Source of the DNA: an uncultured Muribaculaceae bacterium
GTDB lineage: Bacteria > Bacteroidota > Bacteroidia > Bacteroidales > Muribaculaceae
Direction of reading: 5' to 3'
DNA length: 30,278 bases
NCBI GenBank assembly: GCA_910577465.1
Contig: CAJTMM010000029.1
Location: 1 to 30,278, forward strand
Shown here: piece after piece, positions 22,282 through 30,278 of the stretch
Layout: the number at the start of each line of letters is the position of its first letter
How positions within the stretch are numbered: position 1 is the first letter of the stretch
The notes under the pieces: generated by a model
What the model saw: only the letters and a program-made list of their open reading frames with translations
The model's database searches: none
What the model was told of the DNA's origin: nothing
Translations under genes and position numbers: made by a program

Positions 22282-23508
22282 TCAACGGGGGAAGGTGATG
22301 GCGAAGGTGGTGAGACGGGTGTCAGGGTCGGTGCCGAGGGTGAATGTGGCGTGGTGAGCGCGCAGGATATCCGTTACGAGCATCAGCCCCAATCCGCGGT
22401 CGGGATGCTTGGTGGAGAAGAACGGAGTGAACAACCGCCGTGCCTTTTCCTGAGTTATGCCTGAGCCGTTGTCGGTAATGCGCAGGTGGTTGCGATCGAG
22501 GTGCAGACTGATTTCCCCGTCAGTTCTATCGCCTATGCTCTCCACGGCGTTCTTCACAATGTTGACAATGACGCGGGTTATGAGCATCATGTCGATATTA
22601 AGCGTTTCGGCGGGTCCGGTTATTTCCGTGGATATGCGGATGCCGGAGTGTGCCATGCTGCGAAGTGTAGGCATGAGACGCTGTAGCTCGGCGGCGAGGT
22701 CGGTGGGAGCGAGTGCAGGCTCGGGTAGCTTGACCACATCGGCATATCCACGGACAAAAGCCACGAGGTTGGCGCAGCTTTCGCGACTGCTGCCGAGAGC
22801 CGCCGTCACCGATGGTTCACCTTCATGTATATCCTCCATGGTTTCAAGAACGGACGATACGCTACCCAGAGTGTTGTTGACCTCGTGACCAATGGTGCGT
22901 ACTATCTTCTTGAATATCTCCTTTTCAGCCCGGGCTATTTCGTCGGTGAGCTGCTCGATGAGCAGAAATGGCCGCCGGAATCCCGAGTCCATGAACCATA
23001 ACCGCGAGCACCGGTATATCTGTGCAGTGCCGAGACGCAGTGTATCCACCTGCCCCATGGAGAGTGATTCCAAGGCTTGTTGGAGCTGTGGCGTTGCCAT
23101 ACGGCGGTATGCCGGGTTGGTCTCTATGATGTTGCCGTCGAAGTCGCATATCGCCACCCCCATGGGCGATACTTCCAGCAGGCGTGCGAGGAAATGGTTC
23201 TGTTCCATGCTTTTCAGACGTTCACTCTTGAGAGTGTCCATGAGACTGTTGAAGAGAGAGATGACATTGTCGGCGTCGTGCTGTCCGGTAAGGCGCAATC
23301 GACTGCCGAAATCCTGCGATTTGATGAGGTATATGCCGTTCTGAACAGCGTTGAGCGGCCGGGCTACGGCGTGATAGCACAAAAGCAGGGATGCAATGAG
23401 CAGAATGGCGGTGACGGTAATCCATATCACGGAGATATGTAATATTGCCATTGCGGTCAGTGCAATCGCCAGTACCAGTGAAGATATTGTGAATATCCGG
23501 AATCTCAT
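22282..23508 (-). CDS. Sensor histidine kinase, NtrB-like, intramembrane type
   Basis: This 408-residue kinase has two N-terminal helices (about 5-22 and 27-46) separated by only a few residues, so there is almost no periplasmic sensor. A HAMP-like linker follows (about 48-100), then a PAS-like domain (about 103-185, LLEVSPMGVAICDFDGNIIETNP). The transmitter has phospho-acceptor His208 in RTIGHEVNNTLGSV, N-box Asn320 in IVKNAVES, G1 DNGSG (346-350) and G2 RGLGL (371-375), with FTPFFSTK between them. The HExxN form of the H-box is typical of NtrB-type kinases. It overlaps the response regulator stop by four bases (ATGA), making them an obligate pair downstream of the efflux genes, whose expression they probably control. 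Confidence 0.93.
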   Translation of the reverse strand: MRFRIFTISSLVLAIALTAMAILHISVIWITVTAILLIASLLLCYHAVARPLNAVQNGIYLIKSQDFGSRLRLTGQHDADNVISLFNSLMDTLKSERLKSMEQNHFLARLLEVSPMGVAICDFDGNIIETNPAYRRMATPQLQQALESLSMGQVDTLRLGTAQIYRCSRLWFMDSGFRRPFLLIEQLTDEIARAEKEIFKKIVRTIGHEVNNTLGSVSSVLETMEDIHEGEPSVTAALGSSRESCANLVAFVRGYADVVKLPEPALAPTDLAAELQRLMPTLRSMAHSGIRISTEITGPAETLNIDMMLITRVIVNIVKNAVESIGDRTDGEISLHLDRNHLRITDNGSGITQEKARRLFTPFFSTKHPDRGLGLMLVTDILRAHHATFTLGTDPDTRLTTFAITFPR

Positions 23509-24038
23509 AAGCCGTATTTTTCTATTCTTCGATAAAGCGCCTGACGGGTTATGCCGAGTTTCTGTGCCGCCGTGCTCATATTGCCGTCGCAGATGCGCAA
23601 TGCCTTGACAATGGCTTCGCGCTCCATGTCGTCGAGGGTGTCGAGTTCATTGCTCTGAGCCGATTGGCGGTCGGCTGCGTCAATAGCCTTCTTGATTTTC
23701 GCAATAAGGTCGCGGTTGCTCCATGGTTTGGTCATGAAATCGACGGCTCCGTGTTTCAAACCTTCAACGGCAAGAGGAATCGTACCCCATGAGGTGAGCA
23801 GTATCACAGGCATCTCCGGCCGGAGTACCTTGAATTTCCGCAGCATCTCTATACCCTGTTGTCCTGTGGTGGAGAGGGTGAGGTTCATGTCGAGAACTGC
23901 AAGGCGCACATCGTGTCGGCGTACGGCGTCCATGGCATCGCGTTCGTTGGACACAGCCACGCATTGGTATCCCGCCCTTTCCAATGCAAGGCTGATGGAC
24001 ATTCTCACGGCATTGTCGTCATCGGCTATAAGTATCAT
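23505..24038 (-). CDS. Response regulator, receiver plus Fis-type HTH
   Basis: This 177-residue regulator has a receiver domain (1-118) with the acidic pocket DDD (6-8), phosphorylation site Asp50 in LAVLDMN, Thr82/Ser83 in LLTSWG and Lys104 in FMTKPW. A linker leads to a Fis-like helix-turn-helix (about 138-177: EAIVKALRIC, MSTAAQKLGITRQALYRRIEKYGL). It is an NtrC-family regulator without the central sigma-54 AAA domain, like the ActR/PrrA type, so it should act with the ordinary sigma factor. The gene lies 45 bases after the TolC gene and overlaps the kinase gene by four bases. A perfect -7 box (24050-24043) lies directly before the ATG. Confidence 0.93.
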   Translation of the reverse strand: MILIADDDNAVRMSISLALERAGYQCVAVSNERDAMDAVRRHDVRLAVLDMNLTLSTTGQQGIEMLRKFKVLRPEMPVILLTSWGTIPLAVEGLKHGAVDFMTKPWSNRDLIAKIKKAIDAADRQSAQSNELDTLDDMEREAIVKALRICDGNMSTAAQKLGITRQALYRRIEKYGL

Positions 24039-24042
24039 GTCG

Positions 24043-24050
24043 CAAAAATA
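24043..24050 (-). promoter_or_regulatory. -7-like box before the response regulator gene
   Basis: On the minus strand TATTTTTG (24050-24043) fits TAnnTTTG and lies 4 bases before the ATG at 24038, so a start at about 24036 would give a leaderless message. No -33 box is seen. It may allow the two-component genes to be expressed apart from the efflux genes. Confidence 0.35.
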
Positions 24051-24083
24051 GTAATTATACTTGACACAGCAGGTTAGAGGATG

Positions 24084-25556
24084 TCAATTTTTTACGAGAC
24101 GCGCTATGTCGGCATTGATATTGTCGTGGTGCTCGAAGTCATACAGCGTGAGGGAGCGTATCTGATACCAGTAGCTCCAGAATTTGTACAGTTCGTTGAT
24201 GTACTTGCGCATGGTCTCATCCTTCTTGACCTGCGAGTCGTTGAGGTCGAGAGTGGATATCTTGCCAATGAGGTAGGTCTGCACATTGGTGTCGTAGCGA
24301 CGGCGGGCTATCTCATTGGAGCGGGTGGCGAGCGTGAGCTGCTGCTGCTGATTGCAGAAACGCTCCACCAATACAAACAGCTCCTGGTTGAAATCCATGG
24401 CTTCCTGCCGCAGGCGGCTTTGCGTGACACGCCGGCTGCTTTCCGCCACTTTTACTTTACCACGCCGTTTGCCCCAATCCACCAGCGGAATGGAGAATCC
24501 CACTTCCACAAGCTGATTGCCTTTAAGGCGCGAGTATGCATCGCCGGCGCGGGAGTCGGTGCCGGTATAGCCTATCTGGGCAAAGAGATTGATCTGGCGC
24601 ATGTCGCCTTTGGCTTTGGCTACCTCGTAGTCGGCTTCGAGTTGGCGGCGGCGCATGTTGCGGGCGAACTTGTTGTTGGTGAGAGCGCGGTCGAGGGCAT
24701 CGGTGTAGTTGATTTCAGCCACGGGAATGGATTCGGGTACGATGGGTATGATGTCGACATCCTCGTCGAGACTCAGGAATGAACGCAGGCTGAACATGTT
24801 GCTTTTCAATGTGCTTTCGCAGTCGGTAAGTTCTGCCTGGGCTTCGAGGAGGTTGAGCTCCATCTGCAGCAGGTCGTTCTGGCTAATCTGTCCCATCTTG
24901 CGCTTCTCAATGGCTACGGTATGGAGCTTTTGGGCAATCTCAAGATTTTGGCGTGCCGTGGTGAGATTCTCCCGGCTCAGTATCAGCGAGAAATAGTGGT
25001 TGACCGTGGCGAGGGCTATGTCCTCGGTGGCGCTGAGAAAAGCCGCTTTGGCTTCGGCGTAGCGCACGGGTTCGATGCGGCTGTTCCATTTCAATGTGTT
25101 AACGCCCAGGATGGGTTGGTTAAGAGTCAATGCCACGGGGATGGTCATGAAACGGTTGCCCCCATCGTTGCCGTACTGGTGCATGAAATCGAGTGATGAC
25201 ACAAGGCTGATCTGACCTCCGGTGAGGGTAATGTTCTGGGTGACATTGAGCTGTGCCTTGGCATCGAGATAGCGGTTACGGACAAAACTGTATTCACCAT
25301 CGGCATTCATATAGGGGGAGTACTGATTGGCGTAGGATGGCGCGGTTGCAGAGAAGCCGATTTCCGGCAGACGGTCGGCACGGTATGAGCGCCATTCCCA
25401 GTATGCCGCTTTTAGCTCGTCGAGGGCAACCGCGGCATCCACGCTGCGTGTACGCGCCATGGCAATGGCATCGTCGAGCGAAAGCGCCAGCTCACGTGCG
25501 CCCCCCACCAGAGGGAGCGCACAGAGCAGTGCTGAAAGTATGAAAAAGCGTCTCAT
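24084..25556 (-). CDS. TolC-family outer membrane efflux protein
   Basis: This 490-residue outer-membrane channel subunit has a signal peptide at about 1-20 (MRRFFILSALLCALPLVGGA). Two OEP repeats follow, starting LSLDDAIAMARTRSVDAAVA and, in the second half, INYTDALDRALTNN, each with long coiled-coil helices (for example NLEIAQKLHTVAIEKRKMGQISQNDLLQMELNLLEA in pieces). TolC-type proteins trimerise into a tunnel across the outer membrane. The ATG at 25556 overlaps the permease stop (ATGA) and begins the signal peptide, so it is preferred to the upstream start at 25613. It is the exit duct of the adjacent adaptor-ABC system. Confidence 0.93.
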   Translation of the reverse strand: MRRFFILSALLCALPLVGGARELALSLDDAIAMARTRSVDAAVALDELKAAYWEWRSYRADRLPEIGFSATAPSYANQYSPYMNADGEYSFVRNRYLDAKAQLNVTQNITLTGGQISLVSSLDFMHQYGNDGGNRFMTIPVALTLNQPILGVNTLKWNSRIEPVRYAEAKAAFLSATEDIALATVNHYFSLILSRENLTTARQNLEIAQKLHTVAIEKRKMGQISQNDLLQMELNLLEAQAELTDCESTLKSNMFSLRSFLSLDEDVDIIPIVPESIPVAEINYTDALDRALTNNKFARNMRRRQLEADYEVAKAKGDMRQINLFAQIGYTGTDSRAGDAYSRLKGNQLVEVGFSIPLVDWGKRRGKVKVAESSRRVTQSRLRQEAMDFNQELFVLVERFCNQQQQLTLATRSNEIARRRYDTNVQTYLIGKISTLDLNDSQVKKDETMRKYINELYKFWSYWYQIRSLTLYDFEHHDNINADIARLVKN

Positions 25557-26791
25557 TGGTCTTTGAGTGCTAAGGCGGGATTGACATTCATGGCTTTGCG
25601 TGCCGGCAGCCATATACCGGCTATGATGAGCAGAGCCATCACCGCAAATGTAACCGCTATGCCTATGTGGAGAATAGAAGTGCCTACTCCGAGTGCCTGG
25701 AATACATATTCCTCAATCAGAGAAATCAGGGCAAAATCCAAGGCGACAGCTATGATGGAAGCTACGCAGAGCAGAGCCAATCCTTCACCGAAGAAGCGGC
25801 TGAGGATGTTGCCGCGGGTGGCACCGTTGACCTTGCGGACGGCAATCTCACCTACGCGCTGCTGTGTCCGGAACCAGAATGTGCCGAGGAAGCTCAGGAA
25901 TATCACTATGAGGAGGAATACGGCGCATATCACGAAGTTGCGTATGAGTATGTTGATGTCGAGATGTGCCACATCGCGCATGCTGTCGGTGGATTTCAGT
26001 GCCGAGATGTAAACGTTGCCCACCTGCTTGTCGGCGGGAGTGAGCGATTCGATGAACTTATGTCCCATACCGGGTTTTACGCGGATAACCATCTGCGGCG
26101 GCAGAAAATTCTCCGGAATGGGGCCGTAAATAACACCGGAATAGAGGGGTTCGTAGTCGCTGCGGCGCATACCGTATGCCAGTGCCCCGACTTTTACCAC
26201 CTGCGATGTGTCGGCTCCAAATATCATCTCCTTGCCACGGAAATATTGTGGGTCGGTGCGGTTGCCAATGTATTCGGGGTCAATGTCGGAGATTATATAG
26301 TTGCCCTGTTCAATCTGTGCGGCAAGTTCGTCGGTGGATTCGCCATTAAGCCCTTCAAGCCGGATAATCTTTATCACTTCGGGGGATACGGTGCGTTGGT
26401 TGCCGTAGTAGCTGTAGGTGGAGTCGGGTTCAATGAGGTTGAGCCTTGCGCCGCTGTAATTGTAGTTGTAGGGCAGGGCGTTGCTGCCTGTACCCACGAG
26501 TTCCACATACGGGTTGGCGCGCAGTCCGGCGAGAAGGAGCTGCAGGTCGGTGAAGCGTGAGTGTACGCTGTCGTATTCCTGATATAGCGGGGAGTCCTTT
26601 TTGATTGCCCGCACATCGGCTGAATAGATGTCGGTCATGTCATATCCGTAGTGACGCATGCGGACGTATGCCAGTCCGAGCAGACAGCTGAACAGAAACC
26701 ATAATATGATGCTTATGATGGTGAGTTCTATAATCATCCACAGATTGCTGCGCCATTCGTTGCGCATTTGAGATAATAAGTGTCGTTTCAT
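25553..26791 (-). CDS. ABC transporter permease, MacB/FtsX type (second subunit)
   Basis: This 412-residue permease has one N-terminal helix (about 18-41), a large periplasmic domain (about 45-280, MacB_PCD-like), and three C-terminal helices (about 285-310, 335-360, 375-400) carrying the FtsX signature VGEIAVRKVNGATRGNI just before the second of the three. Residues 398-412 (LPARKAMNVNPALALKDQ) are a typical ending. It starts 14 bases after the first permease and overlaps the TolC gene by four bases. With its neighbour it probably forms a heterodimeric permease that couples cytoplasmic ATP hydrolysis to movements in the periplasm, rather than a conventional through-membrane pump. The cargo is unknown. 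Confidence 0.9.
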   Translation of the reverse strand: MKRHLLSQMRNEWRSNLWMIIELTIISIILWFLFSCLLGLAYVRMRHYGYDMTDIYSADVRAIKKDSPLYQEYDSVHSRFTDLQLLLAGLRANPYVELVGTGSNALPYNYNYSGARLNLIEPDSTYSYYGNQRTVSPEVIKIIRLEGLNGESTDELAAQIEQGNYIISDIDPEYIGNRTDPQYFRGKEMIFGADTSQVVKVGALAYGMRRSDYEPLYSGVIYGPIPENFLPPQMVIRVKPGMGHKFIESLTPADKQVGNVYISALKSTDSMRDVAHLDINILIRNFVICAVFLLIVIFLSFLGTFWFRTQQRVGEIAVRKVNGATRGNILSRFFGEGLALLCVASIIAVALDFALISLIEEYVFQALGVGTSILHIGIAVTFAVMALLIIAGIWLPARKAMNVNPALALKDQ

Positions 26792-26805
26792 ATCGGGAGT
26801 GGGGG

Positions 26806-28080
26806 TTATTTGCTGTTAATGGCGTTGACAGGATTGAGACGCGATGCCTGCCAAGCGGGAATGGACGCGCTGATGATGTTGAGCAGGAAGCAGATGCCGA
26901 TGGCGGTGAGGATTGTGGTCCAGTTGACTATGGCATTGATAGCCGGGGTGTCGCCGCGACCGAAGTTGTCCATGTTCTCATACAGCCCGCTGTAGGTGGA
27001 TGCGAAGATTACGCCGAGTGTCACGCCTACGATGCCACCGATGAGGGTCACTATGAAGTTCTCAGAGATGATGTCGGCTATGATGCGTGAGCGTGTGCAT
27101 CCGAAGGCACGTCGCACACCAATCTCGCTGATGCGCCGGTGCATACGGCTGTGCAGCATGCTGCTCAGGTTGATTGCCGGCACGATAAGGAGTATGGCGT
27201 ATATCGCCAGACGCATGTTGCGGCCACTGTTTTTGTCGGGAGTGGTGTTGCTGCCGTGGAGTCCGGAAGCGATAGTCTCCTGGTCGAACGGAGCCTCGTG
27301 GTAGACTGTCTTTTGTCCTTTTGGCGCCAGTTCGGTGTCGAGAGTGGCGTATCGGGCTTTCACCTGGTCGCGTACCGACTGGAAGTCGACGCCCTCTTTG
27401 ACCAGCAGGGCTGCTGATATTGCCCCGAGATATTCGTCCCATTGGACAGACGGGTCGGAATCGGCTATAGGCAGGAAGACATCGCCCGAAGCTGTGGTGG
27501 CGAGGGTGGAATTGTCGTTGACCACGCCCACTACGGTGTAGTCCTTCTGGTCGATGAGGATTTTGGCACCCGCCCATTCGGTGTCGCCGAGCGCGCGGCG
27601 TGCTGTGCTTTCGGTTATTACGGCTACCGGCAGTAGGGAATTGGCTTCATCGGGCGTAAAGTACCTGCCGGCTACCAACGGGTGGTCGAAGATGTTGAAG
27701 AATTCAGCGTCGACTTTGCGGCTTTGTACCGCAAAGGCATCGGATTGCTGCCCTTTCACGTCGGAATCGTCCTTGTAGATGCAGAAATAGGAAACGCGTT
27801 CCACGCCTTCGAGGTCGCTGTAGAGTATCCGTGCGGAGTGGAATGTGAGCCCTGCCGAAGAGTCGCCTTGGTTGTCGCCGATATCGGTAAGGTGGAGGTA
27901 TGCCCCGAGTAGCAATCTGTCGCGGCAGCTTTCAGGAGCAAACGGGGTGATGCCTACCTGCTGCATCATGACCACTACCATGATCAGGAATATAGACAGT
28001 GCGGTGGCAATGAATGTGACCCATGCAATCACCGGTTGATGACGCATGTCGTAAAGTATCTGTATGAGTTTGGTTTTCAT
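26806..28080 (-). CDS. ABC transporter permease, MacB/FtsX type (first subunit)
   Basis: This 424-residue permease has an N-terminal helix (about 17-40, WVTFIATALSIFLIMVVVMM), a periplasmic MacB_PCD-like domain (about 45-295), and three C-terminal helices with the FtsX signature ISEIGVRRAFGCTRSRI. The ending ASRLNPVNAINSK matches the family. It lies 10 bases after the ATPase gene and 14 bases before the second permease. It is similar in layout but clearly diverged from the second subunit, consistent with a heterodimer. From memory, paired half-permeases of this kind are common in Bacteroidetes efflux operons. Confidence 0.9.
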   Translation of the reverse strand: MKTKLIQILYDMRHQPVIAWVTFIATALSIFLIMVVVMMQQVGITPFAPESCRDRLLLGAYLHLTDIGDNQGDSSAGLTFHSARILYSDLEGVERVSYFCIYKDDSDVKGQQSDAFAVQSRKVDAEFFNIFDHPLVAGRYFTPDEANSLLPVAVITESTARRALGDTEWAGAKILIDQKDYTVVGVVNDNSTLATTASGDVFLPIADSDPSVQWDEYLGAISAALLVKEGVDFQSVRDQVKARYATLDTELAPKGQKTVYHEAPFDQETIASGLHGSNTTPDKNSGRNMRLAIYAILLIVPAINLSSMLHSRMHRRISEIGVRRAFGCTRSRIIADIISENFIVTLIGGIVGVTLGVIFASTYSGLYENMDNFGRGDTPAINAIVNWTTILTAIGICFLLNIISASIPAWQASRLNPVNAINSK

Positions 28081-28090
28081 GATGATAATA

Positions 28091-28765
28091 TTAGGATATG
28101 ATGCGTCCGTCGAAGAACCGGATTATGCGGTCTGTTTCCTGAGCCTGAGCTTCGTTGTGCGTAACCATCACTATGGTCGTGCCATCCTCCTCGTTGAGAC
28201 GGTGTAGCAGAGCCATGACCTCGGCGCCCATCTTACTGTCGAGGTTGCCGGTGGGTTCGTCGGCGAGGATTATGGAGGGTGCCCCGACAATGGCACGGGC
28301 TATTGCCACTCGCTGGCACTGTCCGCCGGAAAGCTGTGTGGGGAGGTGCTTGAGACGGTGAGACATTTCAAGGCGTTCGAGTACCTGCTCGACACGTTGG
28401 CGGCGTTGCGCTGCGGTCATGCCGCTGCGGTAGGTGAGCGGCAGCTCCACGTTGGCGGCGACGTTGAGCGACGGGATGAGGTGGAAGCTTTGGAATACGA
28501 ATCCGAGGTTCTCATTGCGGAAGTGAGACAGTGCGGCGTCGCTCCATCCTTGGGGCTGATTGCCGAGCAGTGTCACGGTCCCGGTGGTGGCTTTGTCGAG
28601 AAGCCCTATTATGTTGAGGAGGGTGGATTTGCCGCATCCGCTCGGTCCCATGATGCTGACAAATTCGCCTTTGTTGACTTGGAGATTGACGTTCTCGAGC
28701 GCGGTAGTCTCGATCTCTTTTGTGCGGTAGACTTTGCTGATGCCGCTTAATTCGATGATAGACAT
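28091..28765 (-). CDS. ABC transporter ATP-binding protein, LolD/MacB type
   Basis: This 224-residue cytoplasmic ATPase has every expected motif: Walker A GPSGCGKST (40-48), Q-loop Gln92 in FVFQSFHLIP, signature LSGGQ (145-149), Walker B IILADE ending at Glu170, D-loop NLDS, and switch His203 in VTHNE. Sequence and size place it in the MacB/LolD/FtsE group that works with FtsX-like permeases. It lies 42 bases after the adaptor gene and 10 bases before the first permease. Confidence 0.95.
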   Translation of the reverse strand: MSIIELSGISKVYRTKEIETTALENVNLQVNKGEFVSIMGPSGCGKSTLLNIIGLLDKATTGTVTLLGNQPQGWSDAALSHFRNENLGFVFQSFHLIPSLNVAANVELPLTYRSGMTAAQRRQRVEQVLERLEMSHRLKHLPTQLSGGQCQRVAIARAIVGAPSIILADEPTGNLDSKMGAEVMALLHRLNEEDGTTIVMVTHNEAQAQETDRIIRFFDGRIIS

Positions 28766-28807
28766 AACTGTATGGATGGTTTTAGGATTTGTAGCGTTTA
28801 AATGAGT

Positions 28808-30058
28808 TTATTGTCTGATTTTGAGTTTCTTTTTACTGCTGTACTGTTCCATGTCGTTGGTGGCAACCCTGTCGCCGGGTTTGAGCCCTGAAATGACCTC
28901 GACGAATGAGCGGTTGCTGTCGCCGAGACGGACATCGCGCTTGACGAGCCGGTCGGAGCCGTCGAGCACAAACATCTCGTAAGGTCCGGAGCCTTTGAAG
29001 TAGGGTCCGTTGGGGATGCGCACCACATTGTCTTTATATCCATAATTGATATACAGTTCGGTGCGCAGTCCGGAGCGGAGTCTCGCGTGGCGGGGATTCT
29101 CGAGGTTGACGACGAATGATACGAGTCCGCCCTTTGCCTGCGGGGTGATGTTGGTTACGGTGCCCGCCAATTCGGTGCCGCCTATGCGAGCTGTGACTTT
29201 TGACCCGATGTTGATACGGTCGCTGCTTCCTTCGGGTATCTCGCCCATGATTTTGAATTCGGACAGATTGGATACGACTGCCACCTTGGTTCCGGCGCTT
29301 ACCTGCGAGCCTATCTCGGAGACTATGTAGGTGAGGACTCCGTCGTGAGGGGCGGGTACCTGTCCGCGATGCAGTGTGCGTTGCATGAGCTCGAGGTCTT
29401 TGCGGATGCTGCTGACGTTTAGTTCCTGTACCTGCTGTGCCGCCTGGTCGCGCTGACGTTCGTTGGCGAGGCGCTGTCGCATCTGCCGGAGTTCGAGCTG
29501 TCCGGCGGCGTAGGCTGTCTCTGCTTGACGGACGCGTTCACCGGTGCCGGAGCCGAGGCTGTCGAGCTTGCGTTCGTTTTCCACATCTATCTTCAGGCGG
29601 CTCACCTGCATCTCTTTTACTTCAATCTGCATGGCGAGTTCGCTGAGCTGTGTCTGCGATGCGAGTTGTAGCTGTCGGCTTTCCTGTTGGCTTATGCGGT
29701 GGCGGTCGACCATCTTGTCGTAGTTGGTCTGTTCCTCTTCAAGGTCGAGTGCGAGCAACGGCATTCCAGCCTTGACGCTGTCGCCGGGTTGGGCGTATAT
29801 CTCGGTGATGCGTGTGGTGACGGGTGCGTTGACGATTTCCTCGAAAGCAGGAATCACACGTCCGGACGCGGGGATGGTGGTTTCGAGTTCCCCGGAGTCG
29901 GCTGTGGAGAGTGTGATGTCGCGCATGTCTACGCTTTTTTCAAGCGAGAATATTACGAATGCCCCGATGGCTATCAAGCCGAGCACTATGGCTGCAATCT
30001 TGATGATACGTGTCCGCATTTGGCGGCGCAATACTGATTTGTCGATAACTTTGTCCAT
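28808..30058 (-). CDS. Periplasmic adaptor (membrane fusion protein, HlyD/MacA type)
   Basis: This 416-residue protein has one N-terminal helix (about 19-39) after a short basic cytoplasmic tail. The first half of the lipoyl domain (about 74-105, VNAPVTTRITEIYAQPGDSV) is followed by a long coiled-coil hairpin (about 105-225) and then the second lipoyl half (VPAPHDGVLTYIVSEIGSQV, about 234-253). Beta-barrel and membrane-proximal domains complete it (DRVATNDMEQYSSKKKLKIRQ region). Such adaptors link an inner-membrane ABC pump to a TolC channel. It is the first gene of the set. Upstream only a one-mismatch -7 box (TTATTTTG, 30070-30063) is seen. Confidence 0.93.
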   Translation of the reverse strand: MDKVIDKSVLRRQMRTRIIKIAAIVLGLIAIGAFVIFSLEKSVDMRDITLSTADSGELETTIPASGRVIPAFEEIVNAPVTTRITEIYAQPGDSVKAGMPLLALDLEEEQTNYDKMVDRHRISQQESRQLQLASQTQLSELAMQIEVKEMQVSRLKIDVENERKLDSLGSGTGERVRQAETAYAAGQLELRQMRQRLANERQRDQAAQQVQELNVSSIRKDLELMQRTLHRGQVPAPHDGVLTYIVSEIGSQVSAGTKVAVVSNLSEFKIMGEIPEGSSDRINIGSKVTARIGGTELAGTVTNITPQAKGGLVSFVVNLENPRHARLRSGLRTELYINYGYKDNVVRIPNGPYFKGSGPYEMFVLDGSDRLVKRDVRLGDSNRSFVEVISGLKPGDRVATNDMEQYSSKKKLKIRQ

Positions 30059-30136
30059 GCTACAAAATAAGTATATTTTTGAGGTGATGTCAAGTGTGGT
30101 TGATTATCAGGTGGTTGTGTGATGGTTGTGTGTCCG

Positions 30137-30204
30137 ATTCCGTACATTGGAATTAGGAATGAGGTCATCGTCCGTAGGACGCTTGCGGAGCAAGAATTAG
30201 GAAT
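30137..30204. repeat. Cluster of short hairpins between two GAATTAGGAAT copies
   Basis: Direct repeats GAATTAGGAAT (30150-30160 and 30194-30204) flank two abutting triloop hairpins, CGTCC-GTA-GGACG (30169-30181) and CTTGC-GGA-GCAAG (30182-30194). A third pairing ATTCC/GGAAT (30137-30141, 30149-30153) overlaps the left copy. It lies in the 220-base stretch 30059-30278, which otherwise holds a G-rich run (30209-30242) and a CGACCC/GGGTCG hairpin near 30249-30266 that might terminate a gene beyond the window. Confidence 0.6.
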
Positions 30205-30278
30205 TTTTGCGGCGGGGGCGGCGGTTTTGTGGTGGGGGTGGGATATTCGACCCTTGACGGGGTCGTCGTGTAGGTTAT

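Noticed and set aside
25557..25613. Longer start of the TolC-like gene at 25613
   Set aside because: It would place 19 residues before a good signal peptide and overlap deep into the permease gene.
25667..26560. 297-residue open frame on the plus strand opposite the permease
   Set aside because: A shadow frame of the MacB/FtsX-like permease, with no recognisable domain.
30205..30242. G-quadruplex in the G-rich run near the right end
   Set aside because: There are only three runs of three or more G, so the canonical four-run motif is not met.

Overview
The window looks like a chromosomal segment of a gut-type Bacteroidales bacterium, most likely from the Muribaculaceae/Porphyromonadaceae side of the order. 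This is an inference. It rests on Bacteroidetes-type promoters (-7 element TAnnTTTG, often with an upstream TTTG), little Shine-Dalgarno signal, C10 cysteine peptidases with type IX secretion-like tails, and the gene families present (DUF2851, recF-DUF721, and a short KdsD-like SIS protein next to a PfkB protein). No rRNA, tRNA, CRISPR array, transposase or integrase was seen.

Layout. 1-2650: a LacX-like aldose 1-epimerase and recA, both on the plus strand. 2650-7620: a palindrome-rich control region and two tandem secreted C10 (streptopain-like) peptidases, each gene followed by a clear hairpin terminator. 7624-9973: a minus-strand pair with its own promoter, a TIR-domain protein that ends in a ribosomal protein L7/L12-like C-terminal domain, then a DUF2851 protein. 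10019-13110: a minus-strand housekeeping operon (SIS isomerase, PfkB-like protein, TPR protein, lumazine synthase). 13165-15168: recF, DUF721 and a hotdog thioesterase, transcribed from a promoter region that is duplicated in tandem. 15239-19360: a mostly AT-richer accessory island with a DUF1016/YhcG protein lacking its nuclease domain, a translationally coupled unknown protein, four small membrane or unknown proteins, and a DUF2750 immunity-like protein. 19412-22270: a secreted alpha/beta hydrolase and a divergent alkaline phosphatase. 22282-30058: a seven-gene minus-strand set encoding an adaptor, ABC ATPase, two FtsX/MacB-like permeases, a TolC-like channel, an NtrC-type short response regulator and a membrane histidine kinase, which together read as a self-regulated tripartite export system.

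Most unusual points: the TIR to L12-CTD fusion, which keeps the positively charged L12 surface that contacts translational GTPases; the PfkB protein whose GAGD catalytic motif is replaced; the nuclease-less DUF1016 gene with an 11-residue repeat written as palindromes with exact 33-bp spacing; and the duplicated recF promoter. All functional claims are from reading the sequence and remembered family knowledge. No searches were run.
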